Below are positions 46,399 to 57,110 of a DNA stretch of 64,000 nt, piece after piece. The translations under genes were made by a program, and so were the position numbers. Source of the stretch: Clitopilus passeckerianus (Eukaryota > Basidiomycota > Agaricomycetes > Agaricales > Entolomataceae). Where the stretch lies: assembly GCA_944990035.1 (NCBI GenBank), contig CALYLX010000141.1, forward strand, positions 248,001 to 312,000, written 5' to 3'. The notes beneath the pieces were generated by a model that was given only the letters and a program-made list of their open reading frames with translations, was not told where the DNA came from and did no database searches. Position 1 is the stretch's first letter; each line of letters starts with the position of its first letter.

Positions 46399-49300
46399 AT
46401 GCCAAATCTACTTGATCGTGCTAAGAAGAAAATTCGAGACGCATCAGTCGGCGGATTATTTGCCCGTCGCACCCCGCCCAAAAACGCGACCGCAATCCTG
46501 GCTAACCACTCATTGCCTTGCCTCCTGCCTGAACCTCCAATCTCTAACTTACCTACTCAAGAACTCGGCCTGGTGTATGCTCCCTCTGAAACTCCTGAAA
46601 TATCTGCATCCCCTGATATCCAACGTTCCGTAAGGATAAACTCCCATCTTTGAAAGCGGGCACGTCAACTCAATTGACCTTCTTCCTCCTTCCAGCCTTC
46701 GGGAAATACCCAGTCATCAATCAACCCCTTGTCCCCCTCTACTCTATCAGTACCAGAATCCCTTTCTGTCTCATACGAGCTTAGCAAGGTGTCTGGAGTA
46801 CAAGCAACCACTTCCAGAATCGATCATATCACACATCCAGTGGCCAGATCTACGTCGCCTTTGTATGTCAAGGAAACAGCAACAGGTCCTACACACACCG
46901 TCGAAGCTTCTGGGACCCCACGGAGCCTAACAGCTTCTCCCCTCACGCCAACGTCTACCCAACCATTGGTCAGTGTGGATGCAGCAAGTCCGAGCTGCGA
47001 CGTCTCGCCTCACACTACCGCACAACAGACCTCCAGGGATGAACATCCATCACTCACTCACAACTCTTTATCCCCTCAATGTTCACCCGAACCCGTTCTC
47101 AACCCGAATGAGCCTACCCTGGCCTCTACTCAACAAGTTACACGTCCCAGAATCGAGATTGCTACTCGCGCCGTTGACCAAGCCATCTCTGGCGAAATAG
47201 CTGCTCGAGGCACCGGCGTTCAGACCTTCATTGGCAACAAAATTATTGCAGGGAGGGATAATAATTTTCAGGTCACAGTGACCTCACCGATCGTTGTAAG
47301 TAGTTGATACAGAAGGAAATCTAGTACGCTCGCTGACGCAGAATAGGATCAACTACATGCACTGCTTAAGCCAATTGATGCGGCATATGACTCCTACGCA
47401 TCGACGGCCAACCAACGATCCCTGTGTTTCGAGGGTACCCGCAAGCAGCTTCTAAGCGACATACACAATTGGATGGCCGGTCAAGGCAGTCAAGCACCGA
47501 TATACGTCTTGGATGGCGTGGCTGGTATCGGAAAGTCAACAGTAGCCCAGACCGTCGCTAAGCAAGCAGCCGACTCTGGGATGCTCGGTGCAAGCTTCAT
47601 CTTTACAAGAGATGAGGAGCTGAAGAAGACGGCAAGATATTTCTTCCCCACAGTGGCATACCAACTTGCTCGCTACGACGAATCATTCGCCCGCCAGATA
47701 GCTGAGGCATTGAAGCAAAACCCAGATGCTGCAACGAAGAACCTCCAGCCACAATTCCTGACTCTGATTTTCGACCCACTTCACAAACTACTATCTCAGA
47801 ACCAACCCTCCATTCTGATTGTCATCGATGCCCTTGATGAATGCGACGAACAGGAGGCCCAAGCCCTCTTAAGCCTCATCGCTCAATACATCAACAACCT
47901 TCCCCGGCTCAAATTCTTCATCACTTCCCGTCCCGAGTTGCATATTCGGGATGTTCTCGACCACGACAAACACCATGAGCTATTCCATTTGCACGACATC
48001 GAAGACTCAATCGTACACTCCGATATCCGGCTATATCTCCATTCCCTCTTATCAGTCGAGCAAGTGCAGAAACGATTCCCCCACCGCCGGCCGCCGTGGC
48101 AACCGAGTGCAGAAAGAATGGAGACGCTATGCGGCATTTGTGGAACCCTCTTCATCATTGCATCTACAACCACAAAATTCATCCTTGACACCAAAAGATC
48201 GGATCCCGAAAAACAGCTCTCGCGCCTACTTCAGGGTGTCTCGCCCACAGACTTCCGTGGCTCGAGTCGCACCGATGCTATGGACAGGTTCTATATTCAA
48301 ATCCTCCGTTCCGCTGCGCCTGATGATCTCGAAGACAATGATGATTGGATGGATCGTTATCAGTCCATTGTTGGCGCAGTGGTTGTCCTTCAGAACCCTC
48401 TTCCTTGTCAAGCACTATCCCAATTACTCGAGATGAAAGCCGATGACATTTCAGCCACGCTGCTCCACCTCCATTCTCTTGTTGCACCAAGTGGACCAAA
48501 TCTGGTATTCCGGGTGCACCACAAATCATTCCCTGATTTCATAACCGACAAGCATCGCATTGAGAAAGCCCTGAAGACTTCCCCAGCAGATACCTCGAGC
48601 TTCCCCCCTATGCGATATCTGATTGATGAGAAAGCACATCATCTCCAATTTGCCAAAGCATGCTTTCGAGTCATGCGCTACCACTTGAGTGGGAACATGG
48701 CCAAGCTGTCTCCACAAGACTGGCACAAGGATATGTCTGAGTTGGAGGGAAATGCTGTGTGCAAGTTTATTCCAGATGAACTTGCTTATGCTGGAATGCA
48801 CTGGGCATCCCACCTGCAGGCAGCAGAACAGGTTGATGATGAAGTTCAGCATTGCCTCCGGGACTGGGCACTCCATGACATCTTTGCTTGGCTTGAGACA
48901 ATGTGTATTGTTGGTCAAACAGAGAATACATATTGGACCCTTGAAAAGGCAATTACTACTATTGTGAGTAAAGCTGTGCATGTAGCTATACAAGCCCCAA
49001 CCTTTTTGTAAAGTTGCTGACTTTTGAGATGATAGAATATGCATGCTGCAGCCTGGGCAGAGCAAACTAAGATTCAAACAATGCTCTCTGATACACAACG
49101 ACTAGTGCAGCAGAGTCATGGTGCACTAAAGGTATCGCCAATGCATGTATACTGGTCATGCCTTCCATTTCTACCCCGAGGGTCAGCATTGTATAAATCC
49201 TGCAGTGCTAGCCTGAGGAATGGCATGGTGCAAGTTATGGTTGGGGTTGAGAATGAGTGGTCACCTACACTTGCAACTCTAGCGGGCCATTCTTCCTCTG

Positions 49301-50146
49301 TCACATCAGTTGCATTCTCAACTGATGGCTCAAGACTTGCATCAGGATCCTTTGACAAGACAGTCAGGCTGTGGGATGGCAAGACAGGTGCTCATATGGC
49401 CACCCTCAATGGCCATTCTTCCCCTGTCACATCAGTTGCATTCTCAACTGATGGCTCAAGACTTGCATCAGGATCCTATGACAGGACAGTCAGGCTGTGG
49501 GATGGCAAGACAGGTGCTCATATGGCCACCCTCAATGGCCATTCAGAGGAGGTCACATCAGTTGCATTCTCAACTGATGGCTCAAGACTTGCATCAGGAT
49601 CCTATGACAGGACAGTCAGGCTGTGGGATGGCAAGACAGGTGCTCATATGGCCACCCTCAATGGCCATTCTTCCAGGGTCACATCAGTTGCATTCTCAAC
49701 TGATGGCTCAAGACTTGCATCAGGATCCAGGGACAGCACAGTCAGGCTGTGGGATGGCATGACAGGTGCTCATCTAGCCACTTTCAACTTGAATGGCCAT
49801 TATTCCTCTGTCAAGTCATTTACATTTTTGACTAGTAGCCTCTTGACATCAGGTGCGTTGGCCATAGCAGATGAACTACTCTAGTTCTGACATCTCCCTA
49901 CCAGCATCAACTGCACCCCAGGCAATCTTCTTGATGCTTGTAGAGCGAGAGAAACCACCCCTTTCTGGCCTTGTGCTAGGTACATTGACCTCTGGTGGAA
50001 CTTGGAATACCATTCCATTCTGCTGGTTCCCGCCCTATTTACATGTTGAAAAACTTGCAGTCAACAAGGAGGGTTCTTCAGTTGCAATTGGTTGTGGTGA
50101 TGGTCGTGTCCTTCTCCTTGATATATCCAAAGTGTTCTCCCAGTAA
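46399..50146 (+). CDS. NACHT-WD40 NOD-like receptor (NWD/HET-E type)
   Basis: A STAND-class signalling NTPase. Exons are 46399-46629, 46696-47295, 47347-48963, 49036-49852 and 49905-50146, which join in one frame to 1168 residues. Order: a basic amphipathic N-terminus (LLDRAKKKIRDASVGGLF); a 150-residue Ser/Thr/Pro linker; a G/N/Q motif (GVQTFIGNKIIAGRDNN, about 251-267). The NACHT domain follows, with Walker A GVAGIGKST at about 334, Walker B ILIVIDALDE at about 433 and TSRPE at about 470. Next are the winged-helix-like region with VHHKSFPDF typical of fungal NWD proteins, a helical linker, and four 42-residue WD40 repeats from about 900. The 52-nt last intron restores a final blade (LAVNKEGSSVAIGCGDGRVLLLD). 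There is no HeLo, HET or patatin domain at the N-terminus. The family functions in fungal non-self recognition and programmed cell death; the ligand is unknown. The gene appears intact and is the only such gene amid decayed sequence. Confidence 0.92.
49285..49794 (+). repeat. Four near-identical 126-bp WD40 repeats
   Basis: Units start at 49285, 49411, 49537 and 49663, exactly 126 bp apart; the fourth unit is 132 bp because of a two-codon insertion (NL). They are almost identical at DNA level over GTCACATCAGTTGCATTC and CAGTCAGGCTGTGGGATGG. Differences concentrate in the codons after GHS (SS, SP, EE, SR) and around the Asp of the SxDxT turn (FDK, YDR, YDR, RDS). A degenerate fifth unit follows from 49795. 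This is the pattern of high-internal-conservation repeats that recombine and diversify in fungal recognition receptors. Confidence 0.93.
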
Positions 50147-52179
50147 TTCATGAGACATTTTTTCTGTTGTACATATTCACGTGATTCCATCATAGATACA
50201 GGTTCCACAGTTTATTATCACTTTTGAAAGGTTCCCTGTTCATACCACGGCCAATTTCCCTTCTTTTGTTGACCGTATATATCTTATAGTCTCCCTCTCC
50301 AACCTTGTATTGCAAATGATACATGTCCACATATATCACACCAACTATCGCTTGCTTCCCCGAGTTTCTTCCCAAGCCTTGTTATCTCAAGATGTCAAGT
50401 CAGTATATGCTAAATAGTGTAGTTGAGGTGGCCTGCATGTGATAGAACATTTATCAGCCAAGAGGACGGTGGAGAGTGGAGGGACACACCTACAATGCTG
50501 AGAGAGGCCGAATGATGATGCCGGATGCTTCTGGGAGGCCTATGAGAGTTTGACCAGTGAACTTGAAAGTGGCCAAGCGGCGTCACCTTGTGCTCGGAAA
50601 GGTGACTCTTGTGTAGGCTGGGTACCATCTCAGTACAAATAGTGGTCAGTGTATATCATCCACGCACCATGATCATTTACTGGCTCTTATCCGTCCTTGG
50701 TAGTTGTATATGCTACCAGCTTCGAGTTTTGAGATTGTCAAGAGCCCTAGGACCTATTGTAGACTCTGGAGAGCAAAGTACACAGTCAGTGAAGGTCAAG
50801 GAATATATGCGAACAAAGGACGTGCCTTTTGTTTGCCGTGCAACATGCCATCGGGAAAACAGGGCAGTCAGACGAGGGAGCAGGAGTCTAGCCAGACGCA
50901 AAAAGCCCGACATTTTGGAAATGGTGACAGCCAGGCTGAGCCCGGAGTGGTGTTGCATGAAAGACGAAGAGCATTTCGTGGAAGTCCCGCTTTTCATGCT
51001 AGAGAGCTTGCTCAGTCCCGGAGACGAGGTAAGATTCCCTCAAGGTTCAAAGACGCATTTGAGGAGCGAATTTAAACAATAATTTGGCTGCTGAAAAGAG
51101 TCTCCCCAGTTTGTTGAGTGGTGTCATGAGTGCAATGGTGGTCAGAAGAATGCCGGAGTTTCGCGTTTGATGCGAAGTTCAAAGTCGGCGACCTGCCCTA
51201 ACATGGGTCTCATGTTCAAGTTTGCCCTCTTACCCTCATGGTGTCGTAATCTCATCCATTGGCGTCAGGAAAATCAAGCATTCTGAGCAACCTTTTGACG
51301 AACACCTCTTCATGCATCAACGTCTCCTCAGCAGAGAAGTGCCCTTGTGAAAATACGCGAGAAGTGAAGCTCCTGGTCGACGGTTCGATCTCTTCCGGTT
51401 GAACACTTGAACTTTGCTTTCAACCCACTCTTCTCACTCATCCTCGACCATCCTCACCTGCCAATCTGTACAAATGTGAAGCGTGGAAGACGAATTACCG
51501 ACGCCGACGTTCATATTCACCTCATAGACGCCATACGCTGGCCTGCAAGCGACCCAACCCATTGACCCAGCTTCCGAACCTCAATGTTGTCGCTACTCGT
51601 GCTCAAGAGGGTGGCTGGACTTTAGAAAACCTCAACAACACCTCCAACAAGTAGCCAAAACGACCACTGCCATGAATGCGTTGTTCGCCTGAATGACGAC
51701 CTCGTCTTTTTCTGTGTCCACCTGTAGTTCGGTATCGGGCTGCCGAGCTGCACGCCTAAGCCTATCGCTACTGTTTTCGAGAGGCCAGCTGGTGAAATGG
51801 GGCTTCCATGGGAGATACTTGTCGACGAAGAGGTGCGGCTGCCGATGCAGAGTCGAGGGAGAAGGATCGGCATATGTCGTTGGCACACGCTGGAACTACA
51901 CGTACTAGTGCAGGTAAATTCATCCGTTTCTTACTGCAACGGGACCTATATCTAACGTGTTTTGCTTAGGTCTTTGGCGAATGGCTGCCGTCACAGAGAT
52001 GCCCCGCCATTTCTACTCAATCTTTCACAAGAACCGGACGGCAGACTCGTTCATACTCCCCACCCATCAAGTCGCAGCAGTCCTGATAGACATGGCCTTC
52101 CAGCTTCATGGATTACACTGCAGTCGAACAGTATGAAGAGAATGCCACGGCCAACGTCCAAGAAGGAGAGCCAAGGATA
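50147..52179. other. No supported gene downstream of the receptor
   Basis: The plus frame 50609-51082 (157 codons) starts with a hydrophobic stretch (IIYWLLSVLGSCICY) and continues basic. A second plus frame, 50704-51075, overlaps it, and neither has a known domain. 51100-51960 shows short frames only. The start of the plus frame 51962-52696 lies here and runs into the repeat at 52180. Confidence 0.3.
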
Positions 52180-52980
52180 TGAAGCCTGGGCGGCGGCTGT
52201 TAGAACACTATGGCCGCCTCCATATCCCCGTGCCCCAGCTCGTACTTCCCCAGGACACGACAAGCACGACGCGAATCCAGCTACATATCCCAAGAACCTG
52301 CTACATCCACTCCACGACCAGTCCTCGCACGCTACCACACTACCTCAAATTCGCATTCATCTGGGGCCGGATGATCGACTGCGAGGCTCTTCTGCGAGAC
52401 CTTCTCACCAGCCCGAGCTTGAAAGCTCCAAGCTTGAGTTTATCTCGCTTTATGGCACCCTCCCAATTGCATCCGTGTCCATCCCGACGAGCACAGACGT
52501 GACATTTGGTTGCCGCAATTTCCCTTCGGGTCCAAGCCCACCCAATCATCAAAATCCTTGGTCTGAGGACCCCAGAGCTTTCTCTGGCCTGTTCGTGGGC
52601 TGCTCGGAATCACGTACCATCCTCCCCTCAGCAATATATGCCGGAATTATCAAGACTTCCAGCACGTCACTGCACGTCCACTCCAGCGTCGAATAATCCC
52701 CTGACGTGTGATACGGAGATGTCAATGCAGGCACTCGCTTTGACCGTAGAGGCCCCAGCGCCGGAAGCAAACAATGCAGGAACACCCTACGGAAGACTCA
52801 TTGTTCAGGTCTCTCAGACCATTTGCTATGTCGTTGGCGTACTTACATGGACTTTATGGACTTTCAGATACTCAGTGCTTTTCATTCGTGCCCGTAGACA
52901 TATTTACACGATATCTGTTTACTATTCTTTCTCCTCTGGCCGCGGTTTTTCATGAAACTGTACTACTGCATTGACATACT
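52180..52980 (+). repeat. Divergent gene family D, copy 1
   Basis: It aligns with 58030-58740. Shared blocks are ATCCAGCTNCACATCCCA, a frame QPELESSKLEFISLY here against QPELKCLELELLCF in copy 2, EDPRAFSGLFVGC against EEPKDFSGLVGGG, and GATGTCAATG followed by a shared 3' part. The PELESSxLEFxSL block also occurs on the minus strand near 54100. The open frame 51962-52696 covers much of this copy in that frame. The leucine pattern could be leucine-rich-repeat-like, but no family is recognised. Confidence 0.5.
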
Positions 52981-53229
52981 CCATACCTACAATCGTACAT
53001 GATCCTATAGCGATAGTTTTCCACACTGTTTGCCCTATGACAGCTTCAACCGCCAGAACCTCGTTGTAGTACCCGCTGGGGCCATTTGCTTCTCGTTCTC
53101 CTACTTGGTCATCCCACGCCCAATCATGTTTGACCGTAATGTCACTATAACCTTATTGTGAATGTCATGCGGTAACTCACGCTGCACGCTAACAATCAGC
53201 AACTACGTCAGTCTAGTATGGAGCAGCTA

Positions 53230-54300
53230 GACATACCATGAATGAAAATAGAAGGGCACCAAAACTTTCGTGCTAGTCGCTGGTCGCTGAGAACGAGCAT
53301 TTTCTCTGAACTGCAAACCAAGAAAGCTGGTTAGGAATGGAGGCAAAACGGCAGTGGAGCGAAAAAGAAACGTACGGAGGATGGCGTGTTGGGTTCGTTC
53401 TCGCAGACTTTGGAGTGTATTATGTAGCAGTGGGGTCGAGCAACAAGACCAGGTGCATGAAGTCGAGCTCGAGCTTGAGTGTAACTCGTGAGAATGTTGC
53501 AAGCTTGAGGGAGTGAACTCTTCATACGGATATGGTCTAAGGTTCCAGCTTCAGCTTCAGGGGGCAAGCTGTCGACATTGTCGTGCCTAGCAAGAGACAC
53601 AGTTAGCTCAAGCTCAAAGAAGTTGAGGAAATAGAAGCCAAAGTCAGGGTCAAGTGGGTGACGACGGTTCATACCGCTGAGAAAAGCTTGAAATACCAGA
53701 AGAATTACAAGGTTGGCAGGAAAGACGAAATTTGTGACGGCAGGGGTAGAGCAAATCGATCAAATCTGGGATTGAGCCCACCTTTATATAAACCCCCTCC
53801 TCCTCCGGAATGGTTGACTCTTGATTCCCGGACTCCTCGAGCAATGGGCTCTCGCACCATCCAATTTGCCCCCGCCATGCCAGCGAAATTCTTGCCATCT
53901 TGAAATTTCCTTCCAGCGTCGTTCTTGTGAGACCACGTAGCTGCTCGTGCATTTGCCGTCCAGGCGGGTGGACATGGACGTGGACCCGTAGGAAATGGTG
54001 ATAACCAGATGACCAGCCATGTCCCATTCGAATGAGCGGTGGCGCAAACCGGAGAGGATACGGTGGAGCGAGGTAAACTCGAGCTCAGAGCTTTCAAGCT
54101 CAGGCGAGAGAAGCTTGCAGAAGACTCGAAGTCGCTTATCGTGACCAGGGGAATGCGAAGTAGAGGTCGTAGAGTGTTGGCGAAGATGCTCCCCGAGTCG
54201 ATGTAACGGGTTCTCTGGATCTGCCGAGACATATATCGTGTGTGCTGAGAAGCACGAAACGGGTGCGCAGGTGTATAAAGGCGGCAATACAGTGGCATGT
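53230..54300 (-). repeat. Divergent gene family E, copy 1 (minus strand)
   Basis: Read on the minus strand, it begins with a relative of family D (SPELESSELEFTSLHRIL near 54110). It continues through GGATGGCAAGAATTTCGCTGG-like sequence to a TATA box (53783-53790) and an ATG at 53672 (MNRRHPLDPDFGFYF). A probable intron ending TTGCTAG precedes HDNVDSLPPEAEAG, and the copy ends near 53230. The neighbour at 54770-55690 repeats the later part block for block. The shared TATA box and ATG suggest a small gene starting at 53672, but the product is not recognised. Confidence 0.5.
53783..53790 (-). promoter_or_regulatory. TATA box in family E copy 1
   Basis: The minus strand reads TTTATATAAAGG about 110 bases before ATG 53672. 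The second copy has TTTATACGAAGG at the equivalent place (about 55435-55446), one of the few blocks kept in both copies. Confidence 0.4.
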
Positions 54301-54769
54301 CAACACAAGTAGCTCGGGCTTCGTTTCCTGGTTCCGGCCTCTGAACATTGCTGACATGCTCCTCAAGCTCCTCAGGTGCAGGGTATTCCTTGGAGTTGAG
54401 AGGTTAGATCTGATAGAAATGCTGCGACTTGTCCAAGCCGAACGTGCGGGTAGGGAGCACGGAGGAGCATATGATCCTGTTCCTGCGAATGTCCAATGGA
54501 AACGACTGGACGTCTTCGTGCCGTGGGCCTGATGTAAAGTCTTAATAAGGGGAGGTTAGATATACTTAGGTTGTGTTGTGGTAAGAAATATATGAATTTA
54601 CCTTCGTTAGGTATAGCTCCTGCATGCGAACGCCGGCGGTATGCGCTTGGCCTCCTCCGTCAATTCTTCATCAACATTTGCACCGTGTCATTGCAATACA
54701 TCTCTCGTGGAAGCTGCATGGAATCTTGACTCTCGAGGATCCATCTAGACCGCCAAAAACAGCACAGGT

Positions 54770-55690
54770 TCGCTACCCGATAGCGAACTGCAGGTGGTAT
54801 AGAAGTGCGAGGTTGGCATTTAGGTGAACGACGCTTTCTTGACGGTGGATGGTTTGGCTAGAAATTGGATGTGTTTTTGAGGGTTTCATAAAGTCCAGCG
54901 ACCCTCTCGAACACGAGTAAAGCTCAGAAGCTCGGTCGGTGGGTTTCTTAGGCCTGCCAATCAAACGGACGGGTGAGCACTGGAGGTGAATAAGAGCAGG
55001 AAGAAAAACATACGGAAGAGGGTAAGATGCGTCTGTTGTCACAGAACTTTACGCGTATCATATGGCAGCGGGTTTGAGCACGAAGTAAAAGTGGTTGGAG
55101 AGTCAAGCGTGGTACAGGTTTGAGCAGGCTTCAGGGAGCTCTTCTAGGGCATCGACGTTCAACTTTGACATCAATTGAGATAGCCCATTGAAACGGCAGG
55201 ATCGGGGAGGAAACTTGATGACGTCGTTGTGCCTAGCAAGCGGACTTGGTTAGTTCAGAGAACCAATCGAAGCAAGGTCAAGAAAGTAGAAGCAGAAACA
55301 TAATATCAAGTGGAAAACGACGGTTCATATGGCTGAGAAGAGATTGAAATATCGGAATAACAAGGTTGGCAAAAAGACGGCAATTGGGACGGCAAGGTAG
55401 AGCACATGAATCAAATCTGGAATCGAACCAACCTTCGTATAAACTCCCTTATCTAGAGCCGTCGACTCTTAGACTTGATTGCCCGATACCTCATGCCAGA
55501 GGCTCTCGAACCACCCAGCCTATTCCTCCACGCCAGCCGAAATTCTTGCTATCTTGGAATGTATTTTTGCATCGGTTTTGGCGGACCTTGCACCTGCAAT
55601 CGCATCTGCCATCCGACCCAGAACCTTCAAGTAGGCTTTTTAGAAGAGTCGCTGTCGTAACGAGGTTGCATGTTTATGAGCTGAGGGCGG
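54770..55690 (-). repeat. Divergent gene family E, copy 2 (minus strand)
   Basis: Same orientation as copy 1. Matching blocks, in minus-strand order, are a CAAGATAGCAAGAATTTCGGC segment (cut short here), TTTATACGAAGGTTGG, GATTTGATTCATGTGCTC, TTCTCAGCCATATGAACCGTCG with the aligned ATG at about 55329, TTGCTAGGCACAACGACGTC, and an end with the CCGTATGTTT / CCGTACGTTT match. The frame after the aligned ATG differs from copy 1, so at least one copy is broken. Confidence 0.5.
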
Positions 55691-55749
55691 AGTGTTCATT
55701 GAAAGGTCGGAAGGAGACTTGAAGTGGCGAGGAAACGAGCACAACGGCA

Positions 55750-57110
55750 GCATGGCAGCTGAATTTCCGGCGTCTGTTGTTTGGAACGAAGGCCATCACC
55801 TTCGGAAACACATACCGAGGCGACCATGGCCTTTGAGTCCGACGGTCCTTGCCCTGCCTTTGCACTTGCTTTGCTCGCCCGAAACCCAAAACCGACGATG
55901 CCATACTGCGACTTTTGAGCATGCACTACCAAATATCATATAGAACGGCCGCCTCATGGAACCTTCATATACTTGACACATCCGAACGCGGCTCTGAACC
56001 ACACCTTTGTCCACAACTTGAACCTGTTTATGACAAGGACCAAAGCCTGCTCCTCTTTCTCCGGTCGGAAGACCGAACTGGGCAAAAACTTTCGGGCTTA
56101 ACCATGTCTGGTACAACTTTCCATGCACCTCTGATAGTCTGATACTAACCGATCCATTTTGACGCAGAACCGCTCAGCACCATAGAAGATCCAAGCAAAC
56201 ACATATCTGCTCGAGGAGAAACGAAAGCAGGCGATTTTTGTGGAGAACTTAGTCGAGCGATCACCCGGGAAAAGTTAGGATCGTGAACGATTTACCGTCC
56301 ATTGAGTGAGTTCCTTCGTACTTCCCTTCACTTTTCTGTCACTAACGGCTGCTTCCATCTAGGAATTGCTGCATGCTCAGACTATCATGTCCTGCTGTCA
56401 CCCTTGATACTCCCAGATGTCTAGGCTGCGCCGAATCACTGGGCCATACACGTTCATTATGTCTGTTCCTACTATCCATGAAGGTACGACACTGGCTTGT
56501 ATAAACTCATAAGATTGATTTTGACCTAGTTCCGCAGCACCAGTTCTACAACGTACAACTTGGGCGAAGCCCTAGACGTGTGATTGACACAAGAGGAAAA
56601 CGGGACAGCGATTGCGAACACGACCGTATCCTACACCTCGACTTTTCCTCCCCGTCTCCCAATATCCCTCAGCTAAAGGATTCGACTTCGCTCGAGCTAC
56701 GACTTGGAAGCTACCCTCTCTTCTGTGGCGCCAGACGTCCCTGTCATCAGCTCATGAAAAAACTTTCATCCACTCAGCCCCAATCATTCGCGGGGTTCGA
56801 CTTCAGCATCTTGAAAACGTACTTTCGTGGGCGGAGATACCTCTCTCTCAACATGGGTTTCTATGTGTCCACTTCGGCAAACTTCACCTTGCGTTCGCCT
56901 GGTGTTACGGCGAGATTAACCAGGATCTCCTCGGGAACCCCAAGATCAGCGACCTCGCCCTTTGTACGCTTCCCTTCCAAGGACCCTACCCGCTCCCAAG
57001 CGCCCTACGGCTTTCGTTCCCCTCCTGTACCTTTCTGTGGCGACCAGTGGCGAATTGGATTTTGAGTCCTTCTGGCCAGCAGTTATACAGATTGGACTCG
57101 ACTTTCAACG
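55750..57110 (+). repeat. Divergent gene family C, copy 2
   Basis: Partner of 38430-39835 across about 1.3 kb with interspersed small gaps. Recognisable blocks include TTTCCGGCGTCTGTTG (55765), ATCCAAGCAAACACA (56190), CCTCGACTTTTCCTC (56636) and ACCAGGATCTCCTCG (56918). Two plus frames (56580-57065 and 56612-57376) overlap here. The former shares TRISSGTPRSATS with copy 1, so it is the ancestral frame; it stops early relative to copy 1 (QWRIGF then stop). No domain is recognised. Confidence 0.55.

Noticed and set aside
47883..49098. Minus-strand frames opposite the NACHT exon
   Set aside because: Antisense shadows of a clearly coding exon with conserved ATPase motifs.
49116..49762. Open frames in other phases over the WD40 repeats (49116-49382 minus, 49310-49762 plus)
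   Set aside because: They are by-products of the 126-bp repeat, which stays stop-free in more than one frame. The periodic peptides have no domain.
49285..49794. Regularly spaced repeats as a CRISPR array
   Set aside because: The repeats are coding WD40 units with no unique spacers, in a eukaryotic gene.
49871..50146. Separate 91-codon gene after the NOD-like receptor
   Set aside because: Its frame joins exactly to the receptor through a GT-AG intron of 52 nt with a branch-like site, and it encodes a WD40-like last blade.
51378..51400. Second T-loop-like word GGTTCGATCTC
   Set aside because: The flanking stems do not pair and no cloverleaf is possible.
55410..55440. tRNA T-loop-like GGTTCGATTCC on the minus strand
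   Set aside because: No acceptor, D-arm or anticodon stem can be built around it, and it lies inside family E sequence whose other copy lacks the loop consensus.
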